Part shown: positions 26,725 to 35,620 of the stretch, piece by piece
Numbering within the stretch: the stretch's first letter is position 1
Layout: each line of letters begins with the position of its first letter
NCBI GenBank assembly: GCA_031284365.1
Contig: JAISZX010000037.1
Location: forward strand, 1 to 49,408
Direction: 5' to 3'
Source: Holosporaceae bacterium
GTDB lineage: Bacteria; Pseudomonadota; Alphaproteobacteria; UBA3830
Length of the DNA: 49,408 nucleotides
Notes under the pieces: model-generated
The model's database searches: none
Told to the model about the DNA's origin: nothing
What the model saw: the letters and a program-made list of their open reading frames with translations, nothing else
Program-made: the position numbers and the translations under genes

Positions 26725-27273
26725 CTAAACTTTCATTATCTCCTTTTCTTTTATAGATAAAGAAGTGTCGACTTTTTTTACGAATTCATCGGTAATCTTT
26801 TGAATATCATCAAGCAACTTTTTTTGCTGATCCTCTGTAATTTCTTTGCTCTTTTCTTGCTTTTTTACATCATCCATTCCCTCTTTGCGGATATTACGCA
26901 AAGCTATACGAGTTTGCTCGGCGTACTTTCCCGCCAACTTGCAAATTTCCTTCCTGCGTTCTTCACTCAAATCAGGAATAGCTATTCTAATCAGCTGACC
27001 ATCAACCACAGGACTTAAGCCAAGCTGAGAATTTCTAATCGCTACCTCAGTTGGTTTTATCAAGGATGAGTCCCACACCTGGACGGTCAACATACGCGCC
27101 TCAGGAGCTCCAACCGTTCCAACCTGCTGGATTGGAACTTTATTACCATACGCTTCCACAAAAATGTGATCCAAGATTGTGACAGAAGCGCGACCAGTTC
27201 GGAGTCCTCCAAAATCTTTGAGCAGACTCTCAAAACTAGCGTTCATTTTTTTTCTTACATTTTCTAAAATCAT
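26725..27273 (-). CDS. frr: Ribosome recycling factor
   Basis: Splits post-termination ribosomes together with EF-G. Residues match across the length: FGGLRTGRASVTILDHI, VEAYGNKVPIQQVGTV, PDLSEERRKEICKLAGKYAE and RIALRNIRKEGMDDVKK. Length 182 aa is typical (about 185). It lies between pyrH (15-base gap) and uppS. Confidence 0.98.
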   Translation of the reverse strand: MILENVRKKMNASFESLLKDFGGLRTGRASVTILDHIFVEAYGNKVPIQQVGTVGAPEARMLTVQVWDSSLIKPTEVAIRNSQLGLSPVVDGQLIRIAIPDLSEERRKEICKLAGKYAEQTRIALRNIRKEGMDDVKKQEKSKEITEDQQKKLLDDIQKITDEFVKKVDTSLSIKEKEIMKV

Positions 27274-27288
27274 ATCATCACCTTTAAG

Positions 27289-27993
27289 TCAGGATATTAC
27301 AGAGCAAATCCCATTTCCAGCCAAGACTTTTTCTAGCGTTCCCTCTTCTTCGAGCGAAAAAACAAAAATAGGCATTTTATTTTCCTGAGCCAATGTAACG
27401 GCAGTTTGATCCATCACTCTTATGTCCTTATCAAACACATCTTTGTACGATAGCGTTTTTAACATGATGGCGCCAGGGTTTTTTTGAGGATCGGAATCGT
27501 ACACTCCAGCTACCTTCGTTGCTTTCATAAGGACATCACATTCCGTTTCGAGAGCCCTGAGAATCGCAGCTGTATCCGTCGTGAAATACGGATTTCCGGA
27601 TCCAGCAGCACATATGACAATTCTCTTTTTTTCCAAATGACGAATCGCTTTTCGACGAATATATTGCTCGCAGACGCTCGGCATCGGTATTGCAGACATT
27701 ACGCGAGTCGGAACTCCTTGTTTTTCAAGTGAATTTTGAAAAGCAATCGCATTCATGATCGTCGCCAACATGCCAATATTATCTGCTGCGGCCTGATGCA
27801 TGCCGTAGGCTGCACCCGAAACGCCTCTGAAAATGTTTCCGCCGCCCACGACGATGCAGATCTCATATCCACTATCGTAAACGCGCTTAACTTCTCTAGC
27901 GATGCGATCGATAGTTCCGACATCAAGCCCAAACTCCCGATCTCCCATGAGGAATTCGCCAGAAACCTTCAACAGTACCCGATGAATTTTCAC
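27289..27993 (-). CDS. pyrH: UMP kinase PyrH
   Basis: Amino-acid-kinase-fold enzyme that converts UMP to UDP. Motifs: LLKVSGEFLMG at the N-terminus, IVVGGGNIFRG for nucleotide binding, AAADNIGMLATIMNA and the C-terminal IRVMDQTAVTLAQEN then GTLEKVLAG. Length 234 aa is normal. Standard position after tsf. Confidence 0.98.
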   Translation of the reverse strand: MKIHRVLLKVSGEFLMGDREFGLDVGTIDRIAREVKRVYDSGYEICIVVGGGNIFRGVSGAAYGMHQAAADNIGMLATIMNAIAFQNSLEKQGVPTRVMSAIPMPSVCEQYIRRKAIRHLEKKRIVICAAGSGNPYFTTDTAAILRALETECDVLMKATKVAGVYDSDPQKNPGAIMLKTLSYKDVFDKDIRVMDQTAVTLAQENKMPIFVFSLEEEGTLEKVLAGNGICSVIS

Positions 27994-28007
27994 TGAAAAC
28001 TCCCCCC

Positions 28008-28931
28008 CTAGCTAAGCTGCGCTGCAACCTCAGCGGCAAAATCAACAACCTGCCTCTCTATTCCTTCGCCAAGTGCAAATTTTGTAAAGCCCTTGATCGT
28101 AATCGGAGCTCCAATCTCCTTGGAGGCAGCTGCAACAACCTCTTTCACTTTCGTTGAACCATCGATTACAAAAACCTGCTCAAGCAAAATAACTTCTTCA
28201 TAGAATTTTCTGATTCGCCCCTCGACAATTTTTTCGATAAACTCCGCTGGCTTTCCAGTGCTCTTTGCCTGCTCCGTGACGACATCTTTTTCCCTCTCCA
28301 GAAGAGCAGGATCGAGATCTTCAATTGTCGTTGACTGTGGATTAGCCGCAGCAATGTGCATAGCTATTTTTTTTCCAATTTCAAGCAATTTTTCTTTATC
28401 TCCAGACGACTCCAACGCTACCAGAATACCAATCTTCCCGAGATTTGCAGAAATTTTGTTGTGAATATAGGACGCTACGATTCCATCAGAAACAGATACG
28501 TGCTTAACCCTACGAACCCCCATGTTCTCGCCAATTATGGCGATCAAATTCATTAACTCATCAGACACGTTTCGCCCTGTTCCGGGATACTCAAGTGTTT
28601 TTAAGTGCTCAACGTCGCAATTGTGCTCACAAGCCAACTCGACAACATCTCCAACATACTTCTGGAATAATTCATTGCGCGCAACGAAATCTGTTTCAGC
28701 GTTGATTTCTACAACTGCCCCTCTATTTCCATGCACGCATATTCCAACCAAACCTTCAGCCGCAACCCTTCCGGATTTCTTTGCTGCCGCCGCCAGACCC
28801 TTCTTGCGCAGCCAATCAACAGCCTCCTCAATATTACCATTACATTCGACAAGAGCCTTTTTGCAATCCATCATACCGGCTCCGGTGCGATCTCGAAGTG
28901 TTTTTACTTCGCTTGCTTTTACATCAGCCAT
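28008..28931 (-). CDS. tsf: Elongation factor Ts
   Basis: Nucleotide exchange factor for EF-Tu. N-terminal UBA-like domain with VKTLRDRTGAGMMDCKKAL and WLRKKGLAAAAKKSGR, then AEINAETDFVARNE and MHIAAANPQ. I start at MADVKAS (28931), which has AAAGGT six bases upstream; an upstream in-frame ATG adds five residues over the ribosome binding site. Length 307 aa. Confidence 0.98.
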   Translation of the reverse strand: MADVKASEVKTLRDRTGAGMMDCKKALVECNGNIEEAVDWLRKKGLAAAAKKSGRVAAEGLVGICVHGNRGAVVEINAETDFVARNELFQKYVGDVVELACEHNCDVEHLKTLEYPGTGRNVSDELMNLIAIIGENMGVRRVKHVSVSDGIVASYIHNKISANLGKIGILVALESSGDKEKLLEIGKKIAMHIAAANPQSTTIEDLDPALLEREKDVVTEQAKSTGKPAEFIEKIVEGRIRKFYEEVILLEQVFVIDGSTKVKEVVAAASKEIGAPITIKGFTKFALGEGIERQVVDFAAEVAAQLS

Positions 28932-28955
28932 TTTTTTACCTTTCAATAATTTATT

Positions 28956-29741
28956 TTACTCTCCAGAATCCTCTGGTTCATCATTTTTACTTGTTTTGTT
29001 TTTGGATGGCTCGACAGATGGACTATCTAGGGCGCCGACATCGACTCCAGCTGAAGATAACCCTCTTTGAATACCATCGATAATTGCGCTCTCCAACGCG
29101 CTGCAATATAAATCTATCGCCTTTACGGAATCATCATTGCCGGGAATTGGATAATCAACCAATGTTGGATCAGAATTCGTATCGCAAACGCCGATAACCG
29201 GAATTCCGAGAACCCTAGCTTCCTGAACAGCTGTTTTATCCACCGTAACATCCAACACAAACAGTATTGACGGGATTCCACCCATGTTACGCACACCACC
29301 CAGAGCACGATTTAACTTTATTATACGCCTCTCAATATCCAAAACTTCTTTCTTTTTGAGAACGACGTTTTCGTCCCTTGTTTTTTTCTCAAGACTCTCC
29401 AATTTTTTAATCGATTGGGAAACCGTCTTCCAATTGGTAAGCATACCACCCAACCAACGATGGTTTACATAATACTGACCACAGCGCACCGCAGCGTCAG
29501 CAACTCTATCGCTAGCTTGCCTCTTGGTTCCAACGAACAGGATGCGACCACCATCAGCTGCAACCTCTCCGGCTACTTTAAGAGCCTCCTGAAGTAGCGT
29601 AAGAGTGCGATCCAAATTTATGATATGGATTCCATCCTTTGACCCATATATATATGGTGCCATTTTTGGATTCCACCGCCTCGTTTGGTGACCAAAATGA
29701 ACACCATTCTCAAGTAAATCTTGAATTGAAACATTTAACAT
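28956..29741 (-). CDS. rpsB: 30S ribosomal protein S2
   Basis: Signatures: LLENGVHFGHQTRRWNPKM, ILFVGTKRQASD, NHRWLGGMLTNWKT, and PVIGVCDTNSDP followed by IPGNDDS. Length 261 aa, with a charged C-terminal extension (about 235-261) beyond the core. First gene of the long minus-strand operon down to lpxI-lpxB; its promoter should lie in 29742-29944, where I recognise no specific motif. Confidence 0.98.
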   Translation of the reverse strand: MLNVSIQDLLENGVHFGHQTRRWNPKMAPYIYGSKDGIHIINLDRTLTLLQEALKVAGEVAADGGRILFVGTKRQASDRVADAAVRCGQYYVNHRWLGGMLTNWKTVSQSIKKLESLEKKTRDENVVLKKKEVLDIERRIIKLNRALGGVRNMGGIPSILFVLDVTVDKTAVQEARVLGIPVIGVCDTNSDPTLVDYPIPGNDDSVKAIDLYCSALESAIIDGIQRGLSSAGVDVGALDSPSVEPSKNKTSKNDEPEDSGE

Positions 29742-29944
29742 TATAACTCCTTCTTTCTTCGGTTAACAAAAGCCGCCCCCATGCGACCTTTTCCTCCGCA
29801 AAATTCACACTGAAAAATCAGACCGAACAGACAACCGCATCTCACGGCGCCTACATTTTGCGTGCGTACTCACCCATCTTATACACCAAAAACGCAAGAA
29901 AAGCAAGCTTTTTTTGAAGTCATTTATATTTTTTGAATAAACTA

Positions 29945-30020
29945 TGGTGGGCCCGGTAAGATTCGAACTTACGACTACTCCGTTATGAGCGGAGGGCTCT
30001 AACCGCTGAACTACAGGCCC
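29945..30020 (-). tRNA. tRNA-Ile2 (anticodon CAU)
   Basis: The reverse complement folds as a 76-base cloverleaf with encoded CCA. Acceptor GGGCCTG pairs with CGGGCCC, the anticodon loop is CTCATAA and the T-arm is GTAAG-TTCGAAT-CTTAC. The CAU anticodon could mean Met or Ile2. It lacks the unpaired first base of initiator tRNA, the short D-loop (AGCGGTTA) and CTCATAA loop resemble Ile2, and a separate elongator Met tRNA lies at 48671-48747. It would need TilS to make lysidine and read AUA. Confidence 0.85.
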
Positions 30021-30424
30021 ACGAAGATAAGATACGTGTTTGTAGTAATAAGTCAATCTAAAAAATAAATTTATTCAGGGCTGATTTATGATTTTTTTTT
30101 AATATAGTTAGCTTACGCAGACATTATTATTGTTTCAGAATCGGAAGCCGTACTGTCTGTTTTTGAAAAATTTGACCAAGAAACGATTTCCTATTTTTTG
30201 AACATCATATAAAGAATGGATGGAAGTCCATGGATACGAAAATGTTTTATCGCCGAAACTATTGTATCTGGTATAACTACTGGATTTTCGTTTAACAAAG
30301 TAGTTCATCACGGCTGTTACTGCTATTGTTGCTTCTGTGTCGCGTAGTGAATATATGTTCGTTAATATGGTACAATATTATAAAAATTAATAAAATAGCA
30401 GTGTATATATGAGATAATTGCACT
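30021..30424. other. Gene-free stretch, possible small degraded frame
   Basis: This 404-base gap holds no gene I can support. A plus-strand frame from 30108 to 30347 is open except for one TAA at 30210-30212. After that stop an ATG at 30216 would give 43 residues, rich in Cys and aromatic residues near the end, but with no ribosome binding site. It may be a small pseudogene or chance. Confidence 0.35.
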
Positions 30425-31438
30425 ATGTATAAGCTTTTATTAACTATTTTTATACTGTTATTCGTGGAAATAGGCGTTGTTGATTTCCAACATTTCGCTT
30501 TTGCCGAAGAAGAGGAAAGTGAAGAAGAAGGTGGCGAAGAAGAAGGTGAAAACGAGCAAACCGATCAAGCAGATCAGAGTGATGATAATGAAGAGGATGC
30601 TGAAAATTCGTCAGGTGAAGAAGAATCTGTCTCCAATCCAATAAAAACCAAGGAACATGTTCGTTCTGTCGTTGATAGTATTCTGAAAATAAACAAGCAT
30701 ATAATTTCATCTAATCTCAATAAACGAAAAAAGAAATCAAATGATAGTCGCGAGCGTTCTAATCAAGATGATAGTCGCGAGCGTTATGATTCAGATAATA
30801 ATAACGAGCGTTCTAATCAAGATAATAATAGTGAGCATTCTAATTCAGACAATAACAATAAGCGCTCTAATTCAAGTGATAATCGAGAGCATACAAATTC
30901 CGGTGACAACGAAAAAAGTGAAAAAATCACAAGAAGTAAAAATGGTAAAAAGAACAAAAAAGTGAAAGAGCATAAGAACTCTGCAAAAAAAAATCAAAAC
31001 CCACCAAATAATCAGAAATCATCAGCTAAAAATAATGGCAAAAAAAAATCATCAATTAGAAAGAAGAAAGCTGTAAAATCAGGATCAAGTCACTTTAAAT
31101 CAGGCAAAATGAGTCAATTCTATTCTCCAAAAAAAATATATACTGTAAAAAACATACGATTGCCGAATAATGCAACCAACAAATATTTAAATAATGCTAA
31201 TAATATGTACACAAAATATGGCAAAACAAAATCATATGGGAAAAAAGCCACCTTACATGACGATCAAAAATTACGTGATGATCAAAAAATAGAATACAAA
31301 GTAAAATCGTACAGAAGCGACAAACCTGAGAAGGCATCTGAAGATACGCTAATCAACCATAAACTTACAGTAAAAAATTATTTTGGTAACAAGAAACGCT
31401 GCGGTACATCCAGAGGATGCTCTTCCAAATCAACATAA
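30425..31438 (+). CDS. Secreted low-complexity repeat protein with acidic head and basic tail
   Basis: I do not recognise a family. Residues 1-27 form a clear signal peptide (hydrophobic core, end FAFA). The mature protein starts with a very acidic stretch (about 28-68, mostly Glu/Asp). A short helix-like part (71-100) follows, then six copies of a nine-residue Asn/Ser/Asp/Arg repeat (106-159, for example NDSRERSNQ), then a strongly basic Lys-rich tail. The last residues (KKRCGTSRGCSSK) hold two cysteines that could form a disulfide. No enzyme motif is visible. It is probably a disordered periplasmic, surface or exported protein; an effector role is only a guess. The ribosome binding site is weak. 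Confidence 0.7.
   Translation: MYKLLLTIFILLFVEIGVVDFQHFAFAEEEESEEEGGEEEGENEQTDQADQSDDNEEDAENSSGEEESVSNPIKTKEHVRSVVDSILKINKHIISSNLNKRKKKSNDSRERSNQDDSRERYDSDNNNERSNQDNNSEHSNSDNNNKRSNSSDNREHTNSGDNEKSEKITRSKNGKKNKKVKEHKNSAKKNQNPPNNQKSSAKNNGKKKSSIRKKKAVKSGSSHFKSGKMSQFYSPKKIYTVKNIRLPNNATNKYLNNANNMYTKYGKTKSYGKKATLHDDQKLRDDQKIEYKVKSYRSDKPEKASEDTLINHKLTVKNYFGNKKRCGTSRGCSSKST
30740..30901 (+). repeat. Six imperfect 27-bp tandem repeats
   Basis: Six 27-base units in frame encode nine residues each, following D/N-x-x-x-E/K-R/H-S/T-N-x. The first two units share the core GATAGTCGCGAGCGTT exactly; later ones diverge. They lie in the secreted low-complexity protein. Confidence 0.9.
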
Positions 31439-31535
31439 GATATTCCGAATAACTACTTGAATTTACTGTAATCGTTATCGTTGGATACAAAATCTTAACC
31501 AATTCCAATAGATCAGATTTCAATAGTTTCTGATA

Positions 31536-32432
31536 TTATTGAGTCGGGATAACCTGAGTTAATTGCTGCGGCTGTGGAACAGGTACTGCATATTGCGGCT
31601 GTGGAACAGGTACTGCACTCTGCGGCTGTGGAACAGGTACTGCACTCTGCGGCTGCAATTGGACGCTTGGAGGATGAGGCAGCGGCATTTCGGGAATATT
31701 TTTTTCGTTGTTCTCAGGAAGGTTAATGTCATCGTTGATTGCTTCATATAGAGTTTCTTCAATGGAATCGTCTGACACGCTCACTATGCGAGCTTCCGAA
31801 AAATCGTGCTTACGCAGCCATTTAACTAATTTTTCTGCATTTTTTCCTTTTTTAAAAGGCCCACAGAATATGAACGACTCTCCACTCCCGGTTTGAGAAG
31901 CTTCAACGTGTACCACATATCCTTTCTCAGTTAGTAATTTTTGAATTTCGAGAGCGATGTTATTCTTAAAATATCCTATAAATACAATTCTTTTGCCGTG
32001 CAAACTGTTTTGATTTATTTGTATCGGCTTACTCATATCTTGTGTAGTTTTTTCAATTGAGCACTTATCATCAGTTGCATGGCTAGCCGCAATTTCCCTC
32101 AATAGAGAATCAATTGTTACATGCGAAGATGCATCATATGCAGGTTTTTTGTCCATGACTTCGGAAAGTGATGATGAAGCTGATTCAGCAGCAGATGCTA
32201 AAATTGCAAGAATTTTATCTGATATACCAGATGATTGTGAATCAACAACTGATTCAACATCTTTTAAAGAAATGCCTTTTTCTGAGTCTGGACCTGTCGG
32301 GTCAAAATTCTTTGAACCTGCAGATTGTAATGTCGGAAATACTGTGGTGCCCGTGAAAAATCCAGCGCAAAAAAATAATCCTCCAAGCGTTATTAAAACT
32401 ATGACTCCCAGTATCGCAACGACCTTGTTCAT
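31536..32432 (-). CDS. SPOR-domain membrane protein with proline-rich C-terminal repeats
   Basis: A 298-aa protein. Residues 5-30 form one membrane helix (cytoplasm-in, anchor). A Ser-rich linker follows, then a SPOR-like domain at about 147-219: KRIVFIGYFKNN, a helix with LLTEKGYVV, and SFIFCGPFKKGKNAEKLVKWLRK. SPOR domains bind peptidoglycan lacking stem peptides at the division site. Unusually, the SPOR domain is followed by a tail with three 9-residue repeats (SAVPVPQPQ type, 261-289). The partner of such a proline tail is unknown. The gene diverges from glmU across about 100 bases. SPOR assignment is by pattern, not by a profile search. Confidence 0.75.
   Translation of the reverse strand: MNKVVAILGVIVLITLGGLFFCAGFFTGTTVFPTLQSAGSKNFDPTGPDSEKGISLKDVESVVDSQSSGISDKILAILASAAESASSSLSEVMDKKPAYDASSHVTIDSLLREIAASHATDDKCSIEKTTQDMSKPIQINQNSLHGKRIVFIGYFKNNIALEIQKLLTEKGYVVHVEASQTGSGESFIFCGPFKKGKNAEKLVKWLRKHDFSEARIVSVSDDSIEETLYEAINDDINLPENNEKNIPEMPLPHPPSVQLQPQSAVPVPQPQSAVPVPQPQYAVPVPQPQQLTQVIPTQ
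31567..31656 (-). repeat. Three 27-bp tandem repeats plus a partial copy
   Basis: Units at 31567-31593, 31594-31620 and 31621-31647, with a partial copy to 31656. The second and third are identical, which implies recent expansion. They encode the Val-Pro-Val-Pro-Gln-Pro-Gln repeats of the SPOR protein. Confidence 0.95.
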
Positions 32433-32533
32433 AATATTTTATCCATTAACCTTCAAAAAAACATTACGTATGTTATTCTCAGCATACTGTGAAGATATTT
32501 ACAAAAGATTACCTGTTGTCTTGAAAGGAGAAA

Positions 32534-33868
32534 ATGTTTAGTTCAGCGATTATATTAGCGGCCGGAGTTGGATCGAGGTTAAAATCAAATACACCGAAAG
32601 TGTACCACAAGGTTGGCGGGCTGTCTTTGGTTGACCATATAATAATGACCGCACGCAGCGTAAATTTACGTGAGATTACAGTTGTTTTGAATCCAAAATA
32701 TCAGAATATTCGATTGAAATTCGATGCAGATATTATTAAAGCGCATCAGGAAATCCTCAAAGGAACTGCTGATGCTGTAAAATGCGGTCTCAATGTAATG
32801 TCAATCGACACTGATTCATGGATATACGTGCTTTATGGCGATATTCCGCTAATAACAGCAGAAACTTTACTAAAAATGGCGGAAGTTGCGCATAAATGCG
32901 AAAGGACTGCTGTTGTGGTGCTGGCAATGGATGCAACCGGAACAAATGGTCTTGGAAGGCTGGAACCAGCTGATCAGGAAGGAACAATCGCCGGCATCAT
33001 CGAGGCAAAAGACATCTCAAACTGCGCAAAAACATTGCCTTTGTGCAACGCTGGCATGTTGATAAGGGGAGATATACTCAAAAAATTCATAAATGAGATT
33101 AAACCAAGCGCCATAACCGGAGAATTTTATATCACAGAAATAGTTAGACTAGCTTATGAATCCGGTTATATATGTAGGTATTATGAATGCGATTCACGAG
33201 AGCTTGCCGGAGTCAACACCCGTGCAGAGCTGGCTCTCCTGGAGAAAAATTTTCAGGAAAGAGAGCGTAAGAAACATCTTGACAATGGAGTTACGCTTGT
33301 TGCTCCGGAGACCACTTTTTTTTCCTACGATACTCATCTTGAAAATGATGTTACGGTGTACCCATATGTTGTATTTTTGGAAGGTGTTCATGTGGGTAGT
33401 GGAGCGCATATCGGTCCTTTCTGCGTGGTTGAAGGATCAAAAATAGGCTCCGCAAAAGTCGGACCTTTTTCACGGTTAAGAACCGGAGCCGACATTCTTG
33501 ATGGTGTGAAAATTGGAAATTTCGTTGAGGTGAAGAACAGTGTCATATCTGAAAATACCAAGATAAATCATCTAAGTTATGTTGGAGATTCCACAGTTGG
33601 GAAAAATACCAATATCGGCGCTGGAACTATCACATGCAATTACGATGGATTTAAAAAGCATAAAACAATCATTGGAGAAAATGTTTTCGTTGGATCAAAT
33701 ACTGCTTTGATTGCGCCGGTGGAAGTGTGCGATAATGCAACGGTTGGAGCTGGAAGTGTTATCGTGCAAAATGTCGCTGATGGAGAGCTAGCCATTGCTC
33801 GAAGTGATCAGAAAAACATATCTGACTGGTATAAAAAATTTAGAAGGAATAAAAAATGTGCGGAATAG
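32534..33868 (+). CDS. glmU: Bifunctional GlmU (GlcN-1-P acetyltransferase / UDP-GlcNAc pyrophosphorylase)
   Basis: Makes UDP-GlcNAc, feeding both peptidoglycan and lipid A. The N-terminal uridyltransferase domain (1-230) has LAAGVGSRLKSNTPKVYHKVGG; G.R.KS.TPK is the nucleotide-binding loop. The C-terminal half is a hexapeptide beta-helix with GPFSRLRTGADI, NFVEVKNS and NIGAGTITCNYDG (acetyltransferase active site). Length 444 aa. AAAGGAG lies three bases before the ATG. The end overlaps glmS by 13 bases. Confidence 0.98.
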   Translation: MFSSAIILAAGVGSRLKSNTPKVYHKVGGLSLVDHIIMTARSVNLREITVVLNPKYQNIRLKFDADIIKAHQEILKGTADAVKCGLNVMSIDTDSWIYVLYGDIPLITAETLLKMAEVAHKCERTAVVVLAMDATGTNGLGRLEPADQEGTIAGIIEAKDISNCAKTLPLCNAGMLIRGDILKKFINEIKPSAITGEFYITEIVRLAYESGYICRYYECDSRELAGVNTRAELALLEKNFQERERKKHLDNGVTLVAPETTFFSYDTHLENDVTVYPYVVFLEGVHVGSGAHIGPFCVVEGSKIGSAKVGPFSRLRTGADILDGVKIGNFVEVKNSVISENTKINHLSYVGDSTVGKNTNIGAGTITCNYDGFKKHKTIIGENVFVGSNTALIAPVEVCDNATVGAGSVIVQNVADGELAIARSDQKNISDWYKKFRRNKKCAE

Positions 33869-35616
33869 CAGGAGTAGTCGGAAAATCAAATGATGACGTT
33901 GTAAAAAAAGTCATCGAAAGGTTAGAAAAGCTGGAGTATCGGGGATACGATTCAGCTGGAGTTGCAGTTGTTAGCAATGGTCAGATTGAAAGATTGCGCG
34001 CAGTGGGAAAGTTGCGAAATCTGAAAGCTAAATTGGAACAGAATCCCCTTTCCGGCAGCGTTGGAATAGGACACACAAGGTGGGCAACACACGGAAAACC
34101 AACGGAAAATAATGCTCACCCAATTGTGTCTGAGAATTTGGCCATTGTTCACAATGGTATCATCGAAAATTATAAAGAATTAAAATTTGAACTGCAGAAA
34201 GACGGATTTATTTTCGAAACCGAAACAGATACGGAAGTGATTGCGCACCTTTTGCAGCGGGAAATAAACAGAGGACTTTCATCTCGCAAATCATTTGAAA
34301 ATGTTTTGAAAGTTATAGAAGGAAGCTATGCGATAGCCGCAATTTTTTCGTCTCTCCCAAATACAATAATTGCAGCCAGGCAGAAAAGTCCTTTGGCAGT
34401 GGGTTTTGGTGATAACATGTGCGTGGGGTCGGACGTGAGCTCCATACTACCTTGCAGCGAGGTAGTATACCTGGAAGATGGAGAATATGTTGAAATTACC
34501 GAAGATAACGCGCTGTTTTTCAATAAAAATTTCCAACAAGTAAAACCTAAAAAGCAAAAGATATCGATAGATTTGGAAAACACGGATAAAGGAGAGTACT
34601 CACACTACATGCTCAAGGAAATTATGGAGCAGTCAAGTACGATTCGCAAAACTATTCTACACAACAAAATAGATAAAAATATTTTTGAGGGAGTTTCTAG
34701 AATTTTGATTCTTGCATGTGGAACATCACACCATGCAGGAATGGTAGCGAAATATTGGTTTGAAAAATTTTTAAAAATTCCAACAGATGTTGAAATCGCC
34801 TCGGAATATAGATACAGATCACCAATTATTGGTGAAAATGTGTTGGCCATTGCAATTACCCAATCTGGGGAAACAATTGATACACTTGAAGCAACCGAAT
34901 ACGTGCGTAGGTACAATAATTCCAAAGTAGTGGCCATCGCAAATGTCAAAAATAGCGCAATTTCAAGAATCTCGGACGTTACTTTCTACACAGAGGCTGG
35001 CATTGAGATTGGAGTTGCTTCCACAAAAGCATTCACAGCTCAGCTAACGATACTGGCAGAGCTGGCCTTCCATAACTACGATTTTCTAACGCGAGAATTT
35101 CAGAATCTCCCGACATTGTGCGAAGAAACACTTGATCTGCAGAATGAGATAAAAGATCTGGCAAAAAGAATATGTTCTGCCAGCAGTGCCATATACCTTG
35201 GACGTGGATCACTCTACCCAATTGCCATGGAAGGAGCGTTAAAACTGAAAGAGATTTCCTACATTCACGCCGAGGGATTCGCAGCCGGAGAGATGAAACA
35301 TGGTCCAATAGCATTGATAGATGATGACACTCCGGTGATATGCCTATGTCCTCACAATGAATTGTTCGAAAAGACTTCATCTAATATTCAAGTTGCGCTT
35401 GCCCGAGGAAAAAATGTCATTATATTTACCGATTCTGACGGAAGTAAGTTTCTGCCACCCGAGACTACAAAAATTGTTTTACCAAAAATTCCGGAAGAAT
35501 TTGCTCCAATTTTATATGTCATACCACTGCAGTTGCTGGCGTACTACGCGGCGTCATTGCGTGGTACGGATGTTGATAAACCACGAAATTTGGCCAAATC
35601 TGTAACAGTGGAGTAG
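33856..35616 (+). CDS. glmS: Glutamine-fructose-6-phosphate aminotransferase GlmS
   Basis: Makes glucosamine-6-phosphate from fructose-6-phosphate and glutamine. The N-terminal Ntn glutaminase domain starts MCGIAGVVG with the Cys2 nucleophile and has GHTRWATHGKP. Two SIS isomerase domains follow (ACGTSHHAG, QSGETIDTLEA, and LGRGSLYPIAMEGALKLKE with HAEGFAAGEMKHGPIAL), ending in the usual RNLAKSVTVE. Length 586 aa is slightly below E. coli's 609. No glmS ribozyme space exists: it overlaps glmU. Confidence 0.98.
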   Translation: MCGIAGVVGKSNDDVVKKVIERLEKLEYRGYDSAGVAVVSNGQIERLRAVGKLRNLKAKLEQNPLSGSVGIGHTRWATHGKPTENNAHPIVSENLAIVHNGIIENYKELKFELQKDGFIFETETDTEVIAHLLQREINRGLSSRKSFENVLKVIEGSYAIAAIFSSLPNTIIAARQKSPLAVGFGDNMCVGSDVSSILPCSEVVYLEDGEYVEITEDNALFFNKNFQQVKPKKQKISIDLENTDKGEYSHYMLKEIMEQSSTIRKTILHNKIDKNIFEGVSRILILACGTSHHAGMVAKYWFEKFLKIPTDVEIASEYRYRSPIIGENVLAIAITQSGETIDTLEATEYVRRYNNSKVVAIANVKNSAISRISDVTFYTEAGIEIGVASTKAFTAQLTILAELAFHNYDFLTREFQNLPTLCEETLDLQNEIKDLAKRICSASSAIYLGRGSLYPIAMEGALKLKEISYIHAEGFAAGEMKHGPIALIDDDTPVICLCPHNELFEKTSSNIQVALARGKNVIIFTDSDGSKFLPPETTKIVLPKIPEEFAPILYVIPLQLLAYYAASLRGTDVDKPRNLAKSVTVE

Positions 35617-35620
35617 AAAA

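Noticed and set aside
28522-29070. 182-codon plus-strand frame opposite tsf and rpsB
   Set aside because: Antisense to two ribosomal-operon genes with full-length family matches. No independent support.
29805-30056. 83-codon minus-strand frame in the gap before rpsB
   Set aside because: It runs straight through tRNA-Ile2, so it is not a protein gene.
30740-30901. Regular short repeats considered as a CRISPR array
   Set aside because: Units are adjacent 27-mers without spacers, lie in frame in a coding gene, and no cas gene is near.
33856-33880. glmS ribozyme or riboswitch before glmS
   Set aside because: glmS starts inside glmU with no leader, and this ribozyme is a Firmicutes feature.
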